From NCBI RefSeq assembly GCF_023091745.1, contig NC_068926.1, positions 49,128,001 through 49,192,000 on the forward strand: a stretch of DNA of 64,000 nt, written 5' to 3'. The translations under genes and the position numbers were made by a program. This document shows positions 54,697 to 64,000 of the stretch, in pieces. The notes beneath the pieces were generated by a model. It saw only the letters and a list, made by a program, of their open reading frames with translations, was not told the DNA's origin and did no database searches. How positions within the stretch are numbered: position 1 is the first letter of the stretch; every line of letters begins with the position of its first letter. This DNA is from Budorcas taxicolor (taxonomy: Eukaryota; Chordata; Mammalia; Artiodactyla; Bovidae).

Positions 54697-55089
54697 CTAA
54701 TTACAAAGATTGAATTCTTTCCAAATTGCCCTTTTAATGTGTGCATAAAATAGTACCTGATGGTACAGCCCAAAACGGTCCCCTGAATGAATTGTAACGA
54801 AATTTCCTACCCCTAATATTTTCGCATTGTTTAGGGAAGCAATGTTTTGGTTTTGTATTTGATCAATTGCCCTTTGTGTTTTGGAATTGGTATTAAGAAC
54901 TATAGATGGCCATAAATGAATAAGACATTTAGGTGATTGTTCTCCCTGAAGCAGAGAGTGAAAATAAAGTTGTCCTTGTATAGCAGGACTTGTTTGTATG
55001 ACATTTCCAAGATCAATGCCAAGGTAGCAGCTGCCTGCCAACTCTCCTGTGTTTAAATCAATACAAACCTGAGAAGTATTTCCCATCAC
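54697..55089 (-). other. Unassigned 130-codon ORF
   Basis: An open reading frame in repeat-free sequence, free of transposon shadows. The composition looks protein-like (N, Q, G, L and I rich, balanced charges). Near the N-terminus, DLNTGE followed by GNVIQTSPAIQGQLYF has the spacing of a PQQ-type beta-propeller blade; this resemblance is weak. Later parts include NTNSKTQRAIDQIQNQN and VTIHSGDRFGLYHQVLFY. The frame extends a few codons upstream of the Met before a stop. No promoter, intron boundaries or poly(A) signal were found. It may be a fragment of an old gene copy or of an endogenous virus, or chance. I do not recognise it. Confidence 0.25.
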
Positions 55090-55154
55090 ATTTTTGATTT
55101 CCTCATGCTTCTAAGTAAGAATCTGCTTATAATCACAAGCAATAAGGTATTTAA

Positions 55155-55182
55155 AACACACACACACACACATACACACAAA
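55155..55182 (+). repeat. (CA)n microsatellite
   Basis: A (ca) run with one cata interruption, followed by cacaaac. Confidence 0.9.
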
Positions 55183-55311
55183 CATTTGATTCTAAGTACA
55201 GTTATTGCCAAACATTCAAAATTCATTTTTTTAAGAAGAAAGTTTAAACATGTACAAAGGTTTTTTCTTTTTTGTTTTTATTTTGGTGATATTTTAAAAT
55301 AAAATAGTCAT

Positions 55312-55427
55312 AATCTTTTATTTATATATTTTGGCTGTGGGGATCTTAGTCTCTTGACCAGCAGTCAAATCCATGTCCCATGCATTGGAAGGCAAATTTT
55401 TAACCACAGGACTGCCAGAGAAGTCCC
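55312..55427 (-). repeat. CHR-type SINE, short
   Basis: tttatttatatattttggctgtgg to aaccacaggactgccagagaagtccc. Confidence 0.85.
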
Positions 55428-55511
55428 TCAAAATTCCTTTTCTTAAGATCACACTTTGATCTGAGGACAGGCAAGTCCTACCAAAATTCTTTATGGGTAA
55501 CACAGCTTTGG

Positions 55512-56322
55512 CTTCCCAGGTGGTGCTAGTGGTAAAGAACCTGCTTGCCAATGCAGGAGATGCAAGAGACCCAGGTTTGATATCTGAGTCAGGAAGATCC
55601 TCGGGAGGAGGAAATGGCAACCCACTTCAGTATTCTTGCCTAGAGAATTCCATGGACAGAGAAACCTGGCTGGCTGCAGTCCATGGGGGTCGCAAAGAGT
55701 CAGACATATATGAGGCAACTAAGTATGCAGATGGTGATTGCAGCCATGAAATTAAAAGACGCTTACTCCTTGGAAGAAAAGTTATGACCAACCTAGATAG
55801 CATATTCGAAAGCAAAGACATTACTTTGCCAACAAAGGTCCATCTAGTCAGAGCTATGGTTTTTCCAGTGGTCATGTATGGGTATGAGAGTTGGACTGTG
55901 AAGAAAACTGAGTGCTGAAGAATTGGTGCTTTTGAATTGTGGTACTGGAAAAGACTCTTGAGAGTCCCTTGGACTGCAAGGAGATCCAACCAATCCATTT
56001 TAAAGGAGATCAATCCTAGGTGTTCTTTGGAAGGAATGATGTTGAAGCTGAAACTCCAGTACTTTGGCCACCTGATGTGAAGAGCTGACTCACTGGAAAA
56101 GACCCTGATGCTGGGAGGAGTTGAGGGGAGGAGGAAAAGGGGACGACAGATGATGAGATGCCTGGATGGCATCACCGACTTGATGAACGTGAGTTTGAGT
56201 GAACTCCGGGAGTTGGTGATGGACAGGGAGGCCTGGCGAGCTGCGATTCATGGGGTTGCAAAGAGTCGGACACGACTGAGCAACTGAACTGAACTGAACT
56301 GAACTGAAGTATGCATGCTTGC
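55512..56322 (+). repeat. Bov-tA SINE split by a BovB LINE
   Basis: The Bov-tA runs from cttcccaggtggtgctagtgg to gaggcaactaagtatgca (55512-55729) and resumes with tgcttgc (56316-56322). Its exact 13-bp duplication aacacagctttgg lies at 55499-55511 and 56323-56335, outside the BovB, which proves that the SINE was there first. Confidence 0.95.
55730..56306 (+). mobile_element. 5'-truncated BovB inserted in a Bov-tA
   Basis: gatggtgattgcagccatgaaattaaaagacg to a gaactgaactgaactgaactga tail. Its own 9-bp duplication aagtatgca lies at 55721-55729 and 56307-56315. The open part reads DGDCSHEIKRRLLLGRKVMT and VMYGYESWTVKKTEC, with no RT active site. Confidence 0.96.
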
Positions 56323-56335
56323 AACACAGCTTTGG

Positions 56336-56903
56336 GGCTTGCCCCATGGTGTTAAGGCAGGTGACATCATTCTAAGCTCTAAAGACACTTCAGTGTGATG
56401 ACAGGGCAGATTTTAATTTCTTCCTTCATGAATTAATAATAACATGATGCCACTTTCATTTGAGCACAGTGTCTCCATCATTGTCCTTGGTCCCAAGGAC
56501 CATGTCCCATGATGTCTGAGTTGGATTTCTCCATGTAAAACCCCTTTATTGCATTAACTACTACAGGCTTTTCTGGCTGGTTATGATTTGCTAGGGAAGT
56601 GGCGTCAAGAGCTCCTCAAATTAGAGAACCAGGCTTATGGTTGCTTGAGTTTGGGGAATTCCATTTAAAGGGACAGGTGATTTGAGGGCAGAGGGACAGG
56701 AGAACAAAGGCATGGTTGTCTCTGGCTCATTTCAGCAAGAACCTTTAAGCACAAAACCCTACATCAACATTTATCTGATGATAATCTCCCATTTGTGGGT
56801 GACTGGCCAAACCAATCATATATCATTAAAATCACAGATGAGTCAGTTACTCCTGGTCTTAAGAGTGAGTTACGTGGGGCAGGAATTTAAAAAGCTATAA
56901 AGA
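56336..56903. other. Single-copy sequence, no gene seen
   Basis: No repeat recognised. The ORF at 56682-56900 has no features. Confidence 0.4.
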
Positions 56904-57050
56904 GGGACTTCCCTGGTGGTCCACTGATTAAGACTCTGCACTTTCACTGTGGGAGGCAAGGGTTTGATCCCTGGTTGGGAAACTAAAATCCAGCATGCCA
57001 CACAGTGTGGCCAAAATAAAAAAAGAAGTAATGTTTAAAAAAAAAGAAGG
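56904..57050 (+). repeat. CHR-type SINE
   Basis: gggacttccctggtggtccactgattaag to acagtgtggccaaaataaaaaaag and an A-rich tail. Confidence 0.93.
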
Positions 57051-57943
57051 AAAAGAAAAAGTTAGAAAGACAGGAGGGAAGTACAGGAATAGAGAGACAT
57101 TACTGGACAGAATTGCAATGAAGTACTCCACATTTGTGGAAATTAGAGTTAGTGTGCCTTAAGGGTCTCTAAGGATTGGAGTGGGCATCTAAGCATATCA
57201 GGAAAATGTAAAGTGTAAGTGAATTCCAGAAATCTCCAGTGATCTTGGATTCTGCCCTTAGTTCATTTTTGTAGTTGGACATAGCCAACATATCTTCAGA
57301 TAACACAACACTTGAATGATAAATTGGTCTGTGCTTATGTAAATGTCACAGTGCCTTTCTTATGAGACCACATGATACTAGTGAGTGAGCGGTTTTTTAC
57401 AGAAACTGGAAGAGAATATACTGATTATTAGGACCTTCAAGATATAAATTTTCTACATCCAAACCTTGATTGCAGGATATCATTACAGTAAAATAGCATT
57501 GGAAAGGAAATTCGTTTGGTTAGATCCAATATTCTCCATAGTCATCTAAAAGCACACTTGGGTGTTGGCATTGAGATGGCAGTATTAAAAATACCTTATA
57601 TGAGCAAATATAAGGTAAGGTTCTCCCCAAATTACCCTTGAGATAGTATTTCTTGACATGAGTAAAGAAGACGCATATGTTTGAAATGACCTCACTCAGC
57701 AGTAGTTTTGGAAATATACATGGGTCAGCTGACCCTTTCAGTGAAAGAAAAAAAAAACAGACAAAGTTATTTGGTATAAATTCTGTGATTATTCCTAGGG
57801 AGTTGACCTCTTAAGAACAATCATCTAAGGTGGCATCAAATGGAGAAAAATGTTCTAATGTAATTAAGATAGGTATCTTTGTCTGGGAACAATATTTTCA
57901 GCAAAGAATTATACAATGAGCTTTCCTAAAATCAGCAAGAAGT
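57051..57943. other. Single-copy sequence, no gene seen
   Basis: Nearly 900 bp without a recognisable repeat or an ORF of note. Confidence 0.45.
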
Positions 57944-57954
57944 AAGAGTGACAT

Positions 57955-58164
57955 GGGCTTCTGAAGAGGTTTGGCAGTAAAGAATCTGCCTGCCAATGCA
58001 GAAAACGTGGGTTCGATCCCTGGGTCAGGAAGATCCACTGGAGAAGGGAATGGCAACACTGCAGTACTCTTGCCTGGAGAATCCCATGGACAGAGGAGCC
58101 TGCTGTGCTACAGTCCATGGGATCACAAAAGTCAGACACAACTTAGCGACTCAACAACAACAAC
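57955..58164 (+). repeat. Bov-tA SINE with TSD
   Basis: gggcttctgaagaggtttggcag to acacaacttagcgactcaacaacaacaac. The flanks aagagtgacat (57944-57954) and aagagtgatat (58165-58175) differ at one position. Confidence 0.95.
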
Positions 58165-58279
58165 AAGAGTGATATACTCTGGACAGCGGACTTTGTTGAG
58201 TCCAAGAGTGATGAAAAGGGTGCAAACTTGGAAAGACTGTGAATTAAATTGTTTCATGAAACGTGAGTGGAAAATGCAT

Positions 58280-58700
58280 TGTTGGTGAAATTTGGCCTTT
58301 GTACACTGGAGCCAGATTAACTCTTGGCAACGTTTTTGGGTAAAATAGAAAGAAATAGCTTTATTGCTTTTCCAGGCAAAGGGAGCCACAGTGGGCTAAT
58401 GCCTTCTAGATTGTGTCCCCATCTGGAGGGATAGTGAGTCTTACAGTGCTCAAGGAGCAGGGCGTGGTGTGCTCATAGACATTCTTCTGATTGGTTGGTG
58501 GTGAGGCAAGTGGGAGTCAGCATCATCAACCTTCTGGTTCCAACCAGTCTGAGGTTTACCTGCTTGTGGGCAGCAGATAGTTAACTTCCTCCACCTGGTG
58601 GAGGTTTCAGCCTCTACAAAACTGCTCAGAAGACCTGGCTCAGAATATTATCTACAGTCCTTGAGAAAGAACTAAAAGTCCTTGACTTTGCTTAAGATAA
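58280..58700 (-). mobile_element. ERV LTR relic, same family as the copy at 2400
   Basis: On the minus strand the end is ...ttcaccaaca with AATAAA at 58360-58365 (tttatt on plus). The segments gattggttggtggtgaggcaag and agcatcatcaaccttctggtt are reverse complements of the LTR at 2400-2830. No internal retroviral sequence adjoins it. Confidence 0.65.
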
Positions 58701-58770
58701 TAATGTGTAAACTCTTACGATTTTCTCTTGCGTGACTGTTTTCCTCTCTTCATGCATTTTCTCAGTTCTT

Positions 58771-58855
58771 TTTGTGACATGCGAGATCTAGTGCTCTCAC
58801 CAAGGTTTGAACCCAGGCCCCCTGCATTGTGAGCATGGAGTCTTGGCCACTGGTC
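58771..58855 (-). repeat. CHR-type SINE fragment
   Basis: gtgacatgcgagatctagtgctctcaccaagg to gagtcttggccactggtcc; the terminal part is lost. Confidence 0.75.
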
Positions 58856-59344
58856 CTTAAATTTATTTCTTGACTGAAGTTTCTCTATAGACACAAGGTA
58901 AATGGAGGACATGGGCGGGGGTCTGTTTTGGGAAGGCCTCGTGGGGTCCTGGTCTGTTACAATTTGAGTGCTTGCATAAATGTCACTCTGAAAGCACACA
59001 TGAGAGTGAATGAATGACAATACATAAGCAGACTCATCATATCTCTAACATTTTACATATTTAAGTTAGTTAAGGAGAACTTTTTAAAAAATTCTATTCT
59101 TATAATTTGAAAAAATTGGGGCTGAACCCCTGGACTTCACGTACTTTTCTGTCCAAATCTTGTTGCCGTATTGTTTATATACTCCCCACTCCTATTTTAT
59201 TTATTTTATTAGTTTTAAGTCATTCTCTACCCCACCCCATTCCCATTTGGTCTGTGAGCACAATACTACCATGTTTGAAATGTGTCCTTAATACACAGTG
59301 CATGCATTTTAAGGTCTGTAGAGTTTGTGTGTACATGTATATAT
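58856..59344. other. Single-copy sequence
   Basis: No feature recognised upstream of the BovB. Confidence 0.4.
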
Positions 59345-62300
59345 ACTGTGGTGGAGAGGTCTGACAGAATGTGGTCCACTGGAGAAGGGAATGGCAAACC
59401 ACTTCAGTATTCTTGCCTTGAGAACCCCATGAACAGTATGAAAAGGCAAAATGATAGCATACTGAAAGAGGAACTCCCCAGGTCAGTAGGTGCCCAACAC
59501 GCTACTGGAGATCAGTGGAGAAATAACTCCAGAAAGAATGAAGGGATGGAACCAAAGCAAAAACAATACCCAGCTGTGGATGTGACTGGTGATAGAAGCA
59601 AGGTCCAGTGCTGTAAAGAGCAATATTGCATAGGAACCTGGAATGTTAGGTCCATAAATCAAGGCAAATTGGAAGTGGCAAAAAAAAAGATGACAAGGGT
59701 GAACATCAACATTCTAGAAATCAGTGAACTAAAATGGACTGGAATGGGTGAATTTAACTCAGATGATCATTATATCTACTACTGCGGGCAGGAATCCCTC
59801 AGAAGAAATGGAATAGCCATCATGGTCAACAAAAAAGTCTAAAATGCAGAACTTGGATGCAATCTCAAAAACGACAGAATGATCTCTGTTCATCTCCAAG
59901 GCAAACCATTCAATATCACAGTAATCCAAGTCTATGCCCCAACCAGTAATGCTGAAGAAGCTGAAGTTGAATGGTTCTATGAAGACCTACAAGACCTTGT
60001 AGAACTAACACCCAAAAAAGATGTCCTTTTCATTACAGGGGACTGGAATGCAAAAGTAGGAAGTCAAGAAACACCTGGAGTAACAGGCAAATTTGGCCTT
60101 GGAATGTGGAATGAAGCAGGGCAAAGACTAATAGAGTTTTGCCAAGAATATGCACTGGTCATAGCAAACACCCTCTTCCAACAACACAAGAGAAGACTCT
60201 ACACATGGACATCACCAGATGGTCAACACTGAAATCCGATTGATTATATTCTTTGCAGCCAAAGATGGAGAAGCTCTATACAGTCAACAAAAACAAGACC
60301 AGGAGCTGACTTTGACTCCTTATTACCAAATTCAGACTTAAAATTGAAGAAAGTAGGGAAAACCGCTAGACCATTCAGGTATGACCTAAATCAAATCCCT
60401 TATGATTATATAGTGGAAGTGAGAAATAGATTTAAGGGCCTAGATCTGATAGATAGAGTGCCTAATGAACTATTGAATGAGGTTCATGACATTGTACAGG
60501 AGATGGGGATCAAGACCATCCCCATGGAAAAGAAATGCAAAAAAGCAAAATAGCTGTCTGGGGAGGCCTTACAAATAGCTGTGAAAAGAAGACAGGCAAA
60601 AAACAAAGGAGAAAAGGAAAGATACAAGCATCTGAATGCAGAGTTCCAAAGAATAGCAAGAAGAGATAAGAAAGCCTTCTTCAGCGATCAATGCAAAGAA
60701 AGGGAGGAAAACAACAGAATGGGAAATACTAGAGATCTCTTCAGGAAAATTAGAGATACCAAGGGAAGATTTCATGCAAAGATGGGCTCGATAAAGGACA
60801 GAAATGGTATGGACCTAACAGAAGCAGAAGATATTAAGAAAAGGTGGCAAGAATACACAGAAGAACTGTACAAAAAAGGTCTTCATGACCCAGATAATCA
60901 CAATGGTGTGATCACTCACCTAGAGCGAGACATCCTGGAATGTGAAGTCAAGTGGGCCTTAGAAAGCATCACTACGAACAAAGCTAGTGGAGGTGATGGC
61001 ATTCCAGTTGAGCTATTTCAAATCCTGAAAGATGATGCTGTGAAAGTGCTGCACTCAATATGCCAGCAAATTTAGACAACTCATCAGTGGCCACAGGACT
61101 GGAAAAGGTCAATTTTCATTCCAATCCCAAAGAAAGGCAATGCCAAAGAATGCTCAAACTACCACACAATTGCACTCATCTCACATGCTAGTAAACTAAT
61201 GCTCAAAATTCTCCAAGCCAGGCTTCAGCAATATGTGAACCATGAACTTCCTGATGTTCAAGCTGGCTTTAGAAAATGCAGGGGAACCAGAGATCAAATT
61301 GCCAACATCTGCTGGATCATGGAAAAAGCAAGAGAGTTCCAGAAAAACATCTATTTCTGCTTTATTGACCATGCTAAAGCCTTTGACTGTATGGATCACA
61401 GTAAACTGTGGAAAACTCTGAGAGAGATGGGAATACCAGACCACCTGACCTGCCTCTTGAGAAATCTGTATGCAGATCAGGAAGCAACAGTTAGAACTGA
61501 ATGTGGAACAACAGACTGGTTTCAAATAGGAAAAGGAGTACGTCAAGGCTGTATATTGTTACCCTGCTTATTTAACTTCTATGCAGAGTACATCATGAGA
61601 AACGCTGGACTGGAAGAAACACAAGCTGGAATCAAGATTGCTGGGAGAAATATCAATAACCTCAGATAAGCAGATGACACCACCCTTATGGCAGAGAGTG
61701 AAGAGGAATTAAAAAGCCTCTTGATGAAAGTGAAAGAGGAGAGTGAAAAAGTTGGCTTAAAGCTCAACATTCAGAAAACGAATATCATGGCATCTGGTCC
61801 CATCACTTCATGGGAAATAGATGGGGAAACAGTGGAAACAGTGTCAGACTTTATTTTTGGGGGCCCCAAAATCACTGCAGGTGGTGACTGTAGCCAGGAA
61901 ATTAAAAGACACTTACTCCTTGGAAGAAAAGTTATGACCAACCTAGATAGCATATTCAAAAGCAGACATTACTTTGCCAACAAAGGTCTGTCTAGTCCAG
62001 GCTACGGTTTTTCCTGTGGTCATGTATGGATGTGAGAGTTGGACTGTGAAGAAGGCTGAGCACTGAAGAATTGATGCTTTTGAAGTGTGGTGTTGGAGAA
62101 GACTCTGGAGAGTCCCTTGGACTGCAAGGAGATCCAACCAGTCCATTCTGAAGGAGATCAGCCCTGGGATTTCTTTGGAAGGACTGATGCTAAAGCTGAA
62201 ACTCCAGTACTTTGGCCTCCTCATGCGAAGAGTTGACTCATTGGAAAAGACTCTGATGCTGGGAGGGATTGGGGGCAGGCGGAGAAGGGGACGACAGAGG

Positions 62301-62455
62301 ATGAGATGGCCAGATGACATCACTGACTTGATGGATGTGAGTCTGAGTGAACTCTGGGAGTTGGTGATGGACAGGGAGGCCTAGCGTGCTGCGATTCATG
62401 AGATTGCAAAGAGTCGGACATGACTGAGCGACTGATCTGAACTGAACTGAATTGA
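59345..62455 (+). mobile_element. Near full-length BovB (RTE-clade) LINE
   Basis: About 3.1 kb, close to the usual BovB length. It has the 5' region (gaggtctgacagaatgtggtccactgg), an endonuclease, a reverse transcriptase, and the SINE-like 3' end gagtcggacatgactgagcgactgatctgaactgaactga. The start is set by recognition of the family's 5' region; no clear TSD was found. The single ORF is broken by several stops and a frameshift, so it is a dead copy. Confidence 0.95.
59396..62035 (+). pseudogene. BovB EN-RT polyprotein relic
   Basis: The protein would nick DNA and reverse-transcribe BovB and its SINE partners. EN motifs in order: GTWNVRSINQGKLEVAKKK, ISELKWTGMGEF, VYAPTSNAEEAEVEWF, FITGDWNAKVG. 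RT motifs: NKASGGDGIPVELF, AGFRKCRGTRDQIAN, FIDHAKAFDCMDHSKLW (motif A), GKGVRQGCILLPCLFN (motif B), ADDTTL (motif C). In-frame stops occur at 59840-59842, 60230-60232 (an Arg codon in relatives), 60551 and 61073 (Trp codons in relatives) and 61667-61669. The last replaces the Tyr of the YADD motif. A short deletion near 61963 shifts the frame of the C-terminus. Confidence 0.92.
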
Positions 62456-62487
62456 TATTTCACCCCCATCCTTATGGTTACATTTTC

Positions 62488-62846
62488 CTTTAAAAAAAAA
62501 AAAAAATTATTTATTTATTTTTGGCTGTGCTGGGTCTCTGTTGTTGTGCACGGGCTTTTGCTAGTTGTGGAGAGTGAGGGCTATTCTCTAGTTGCAGAGT
62601 GCAGACTCCTCATTGCAGGGGCTTCTCTTGTTGCAGAGCATGGATTCTACGGTGAGCAGGCTTCGGTAGCTGTGGCACTTAGGCTCAGTAGCTCTGTCTT
62701 GCAGGCTCCAGAATTCAGGCCAGGCAGTTGTGGCACCAGGGCCCAGTTACCCCATGGCATGTGGAATCTTCTCAGACCAGAGATCGAACAAGTACCTCCT
62801 GTACCGCAAAGTGGTGCAGCCACTAGACCATCAGAAAAGCCCCCTC
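62488..62846 (-). repeat. CHR-type SINE, long form, with TSD
   Basis: aaaaaattatttatttatttttggctgtgctggg, a long cggcttctcttgttgcag-type body and cgcaaagtggtgcagccactagaccatcag. The exact 10-bp duplication ttacattttc lies at 62478-62487 and 62847-62856. Confidence 0.93.
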
Positions 62847-62881
62847 TTACATTTTCTGCTTCAATATTGTTTCTTAGATAT

Positions 62882-63004
62882 TTAAAAAAATTATTTATTT
62901 TTGATCTTGAGAAGATGGGATCTTAATTCCCTGACCAGGGACTGAACCCATGCCTCCTGTACTAAAAGGATGGAGTCTTAACTGCTGGACCACCAGGGAA
63001 GTCC
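62882..63004 (-). repeat. CHR-type SINE, short
   Basis: tttaaaaaaattatttatttttg to ctgctggaccaccagggaagtcc. The flanks cttagatat (62873-62881) and cctagatac (63002-63010) may be a worn duplication. Confidence 0.88.
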
Positions 63005-63065
63005 TAGATACATTTTTTATACATGTGTCCATCTAGGGGATTTTTTTTTCTTTTGGCTTCATGAG

Positions 63066-64000
63066 AGTTCAGTTCAGTTGCTCAGGCTTGTCTGACTCTT
63101 AACCCCATGGACTACAGCATACCAGACCTCCCTGTCCATCACCAACTCCTGGAGCTTGCTCAAACTCATGTCGGCGATGCCATCCAACCGTCTCATCTTC
63201 TGTCATCCCTTTCTCCTGCCTTCAATCTTTTCCAGCATCAGGGTCTTTTCCAATGGGTTGGTTCTTCGCATCAGGTAGCTAAAGCATTGGAGCTTCAGCT
63301 TCAGCATCAGTTCTTTTAATGAATATTCAGAACTGATTTCCTTCAGGATTGACTGATTTGGTCTCCTTGCAGTTCAAGGGACTCCCTAGAGTCTTCTCCA
63401 GCACCACAGTTCAACGGCATCGATTCTTCAGCGCTCAGCTTTCTTTATGGTTCAACTCTTACATCCATATATGACTACTGGAAAAAGCATAGCTTTGACT
63501 AGACAGACCTTCATGGGGAAAGTAATATCTCTGCTTTTTAATAGGCTGTCTAGGTTGGTCATAGCTTTTCTTCCAAGGAGCAAGCATCTTTAATTTCATG
63601 GCTGCAGTCACCATCTGCAGTGATTTTGGAGCCCAAGAAAATAAAGTCTCTCACTGTTTTCATTGTCCCCCATCTATTTGCCATGAAGTGATGGGACCAG
63701 ATGCCATGATCTTAGTTTTCTGAATGTTGAGTTTTAAGCCAGCTTTTCCACTCTTCTCTTTCACTTTCATCAAGAGGCTCTTTAGTTCCTCTTCACTTTC
63801 TGCCATAAGGGTGGTGTCATCTCCATATCTGAGGTTACTGAAATTTCTCCCGGCAATCTTGATTTCAGTTTGTGTTCATCCAGCCTGGCATTTTGCATGA
63901 TGTACTCTGCATAGAAGTTAAATAAGCTGGGTGACAATATGCTGTCTTGAAATACTCCTTTCCCAATTTGGAACCAGTCCATTGTCCCATGTCCAGTTCT
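63066..64000 (-). mobile_element. BovB LINE, continues beyond the window
   Basis: It starts with the reversed tail gttcagttcagttgctcaggc and extends to the window edge inside the RT domain. A minus-strand ORF (63782-63982) reads DWFQIGKGV and SLFNFYAEYIMQNARLDEHK, which is RT motif B and its surroundings. It faces the full-length BovB at 59345-62455 tail to tail. Confidence 0.95.

Overview
This is a 64-kb stretch of mammalian nuclear DNA from a ruminant, most likely a bovid or another pecoran. The evidence is lineage-specific retrotransposons: many tRNA-Glu-derived Bov-tA SINEs, two dimeric BOV-A2 SINEs, BovB (RTE-clade) LINEs ending in GAACTGAACTGA tails, artiodactyl L1 elements, and CHR-type SINEs. 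Older elements shared by all placentals (MIR, L2, MLT1/MaLR LTRs, hAT-Charlie relics) lie beneath them. I find no supportable host protein-coding gene, no rRNA or functional tRNA gene and no CRISPR array. Nearly every long open reading frame is a piece of a decayed LINE or the antisense of a SINE. Adding up my spans, roughly half of the window is recognisable transposable-element sequence.

Layout. 1-5.3 kb: MIR and Bov-tA, then several ERV LTR relics, a hAT relic, a CHR SINE and an MLT1 LTR. 5.3-16.7 kb: mostly single-copy sequence with BovB 3' ends, SINEs and two MLT1 LTRs; a good CTCF-like motif lies at 11.2 kb. 16.7-24.4 kb: the largest structure, an internally deleted L1 with a 13-bp target-site duplication (TSD), interrupted by a second 5'-truncated L1 with its own 15-bp TSD. 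24.4-33 kb: single-copy sequence with SINEs and a 3 x 30-bp tandem repeat carrying a ZNF143-like motif. 33-45.5 kb: old L1 3' ends, a MER1-like hAT insertion, an MLT1 LTR split by two SINEs, MIRs and a BovB 3' end. 45.5-51.5 kb: two BOV-A2 copies, an L1 3' end, a clean solo ERV LTR and single-copy sequence that resembles conserved non-coding DNA. 51.5-64 kb: four BovB copies, one of nearly full length with EN and RT domains, one nested inside a Bov-tA, and one running off the right edge in the opposite orientation.

How the parts work together. The LINEs are the machinery and the SINEs and tails are its products: Bov-tA and BOV-A2 share their 3' end with BovB and are understood to have used BovB proteins. 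All LINE copies here are disabled. The full-length BovB has several stop codons, one in the YADD active-site motif; the two nested L1s each lack a different RT catalytic aspartate. I found no undescribed system. The best leads are the nested insertion chronologies, a Bov-tA with a duplicated head, the CTCF-like and ZNF143-like motifs, a 130-codon minus-strand ORF of unknown origin, and non-repetitive blocks that may be developmental enhancers.
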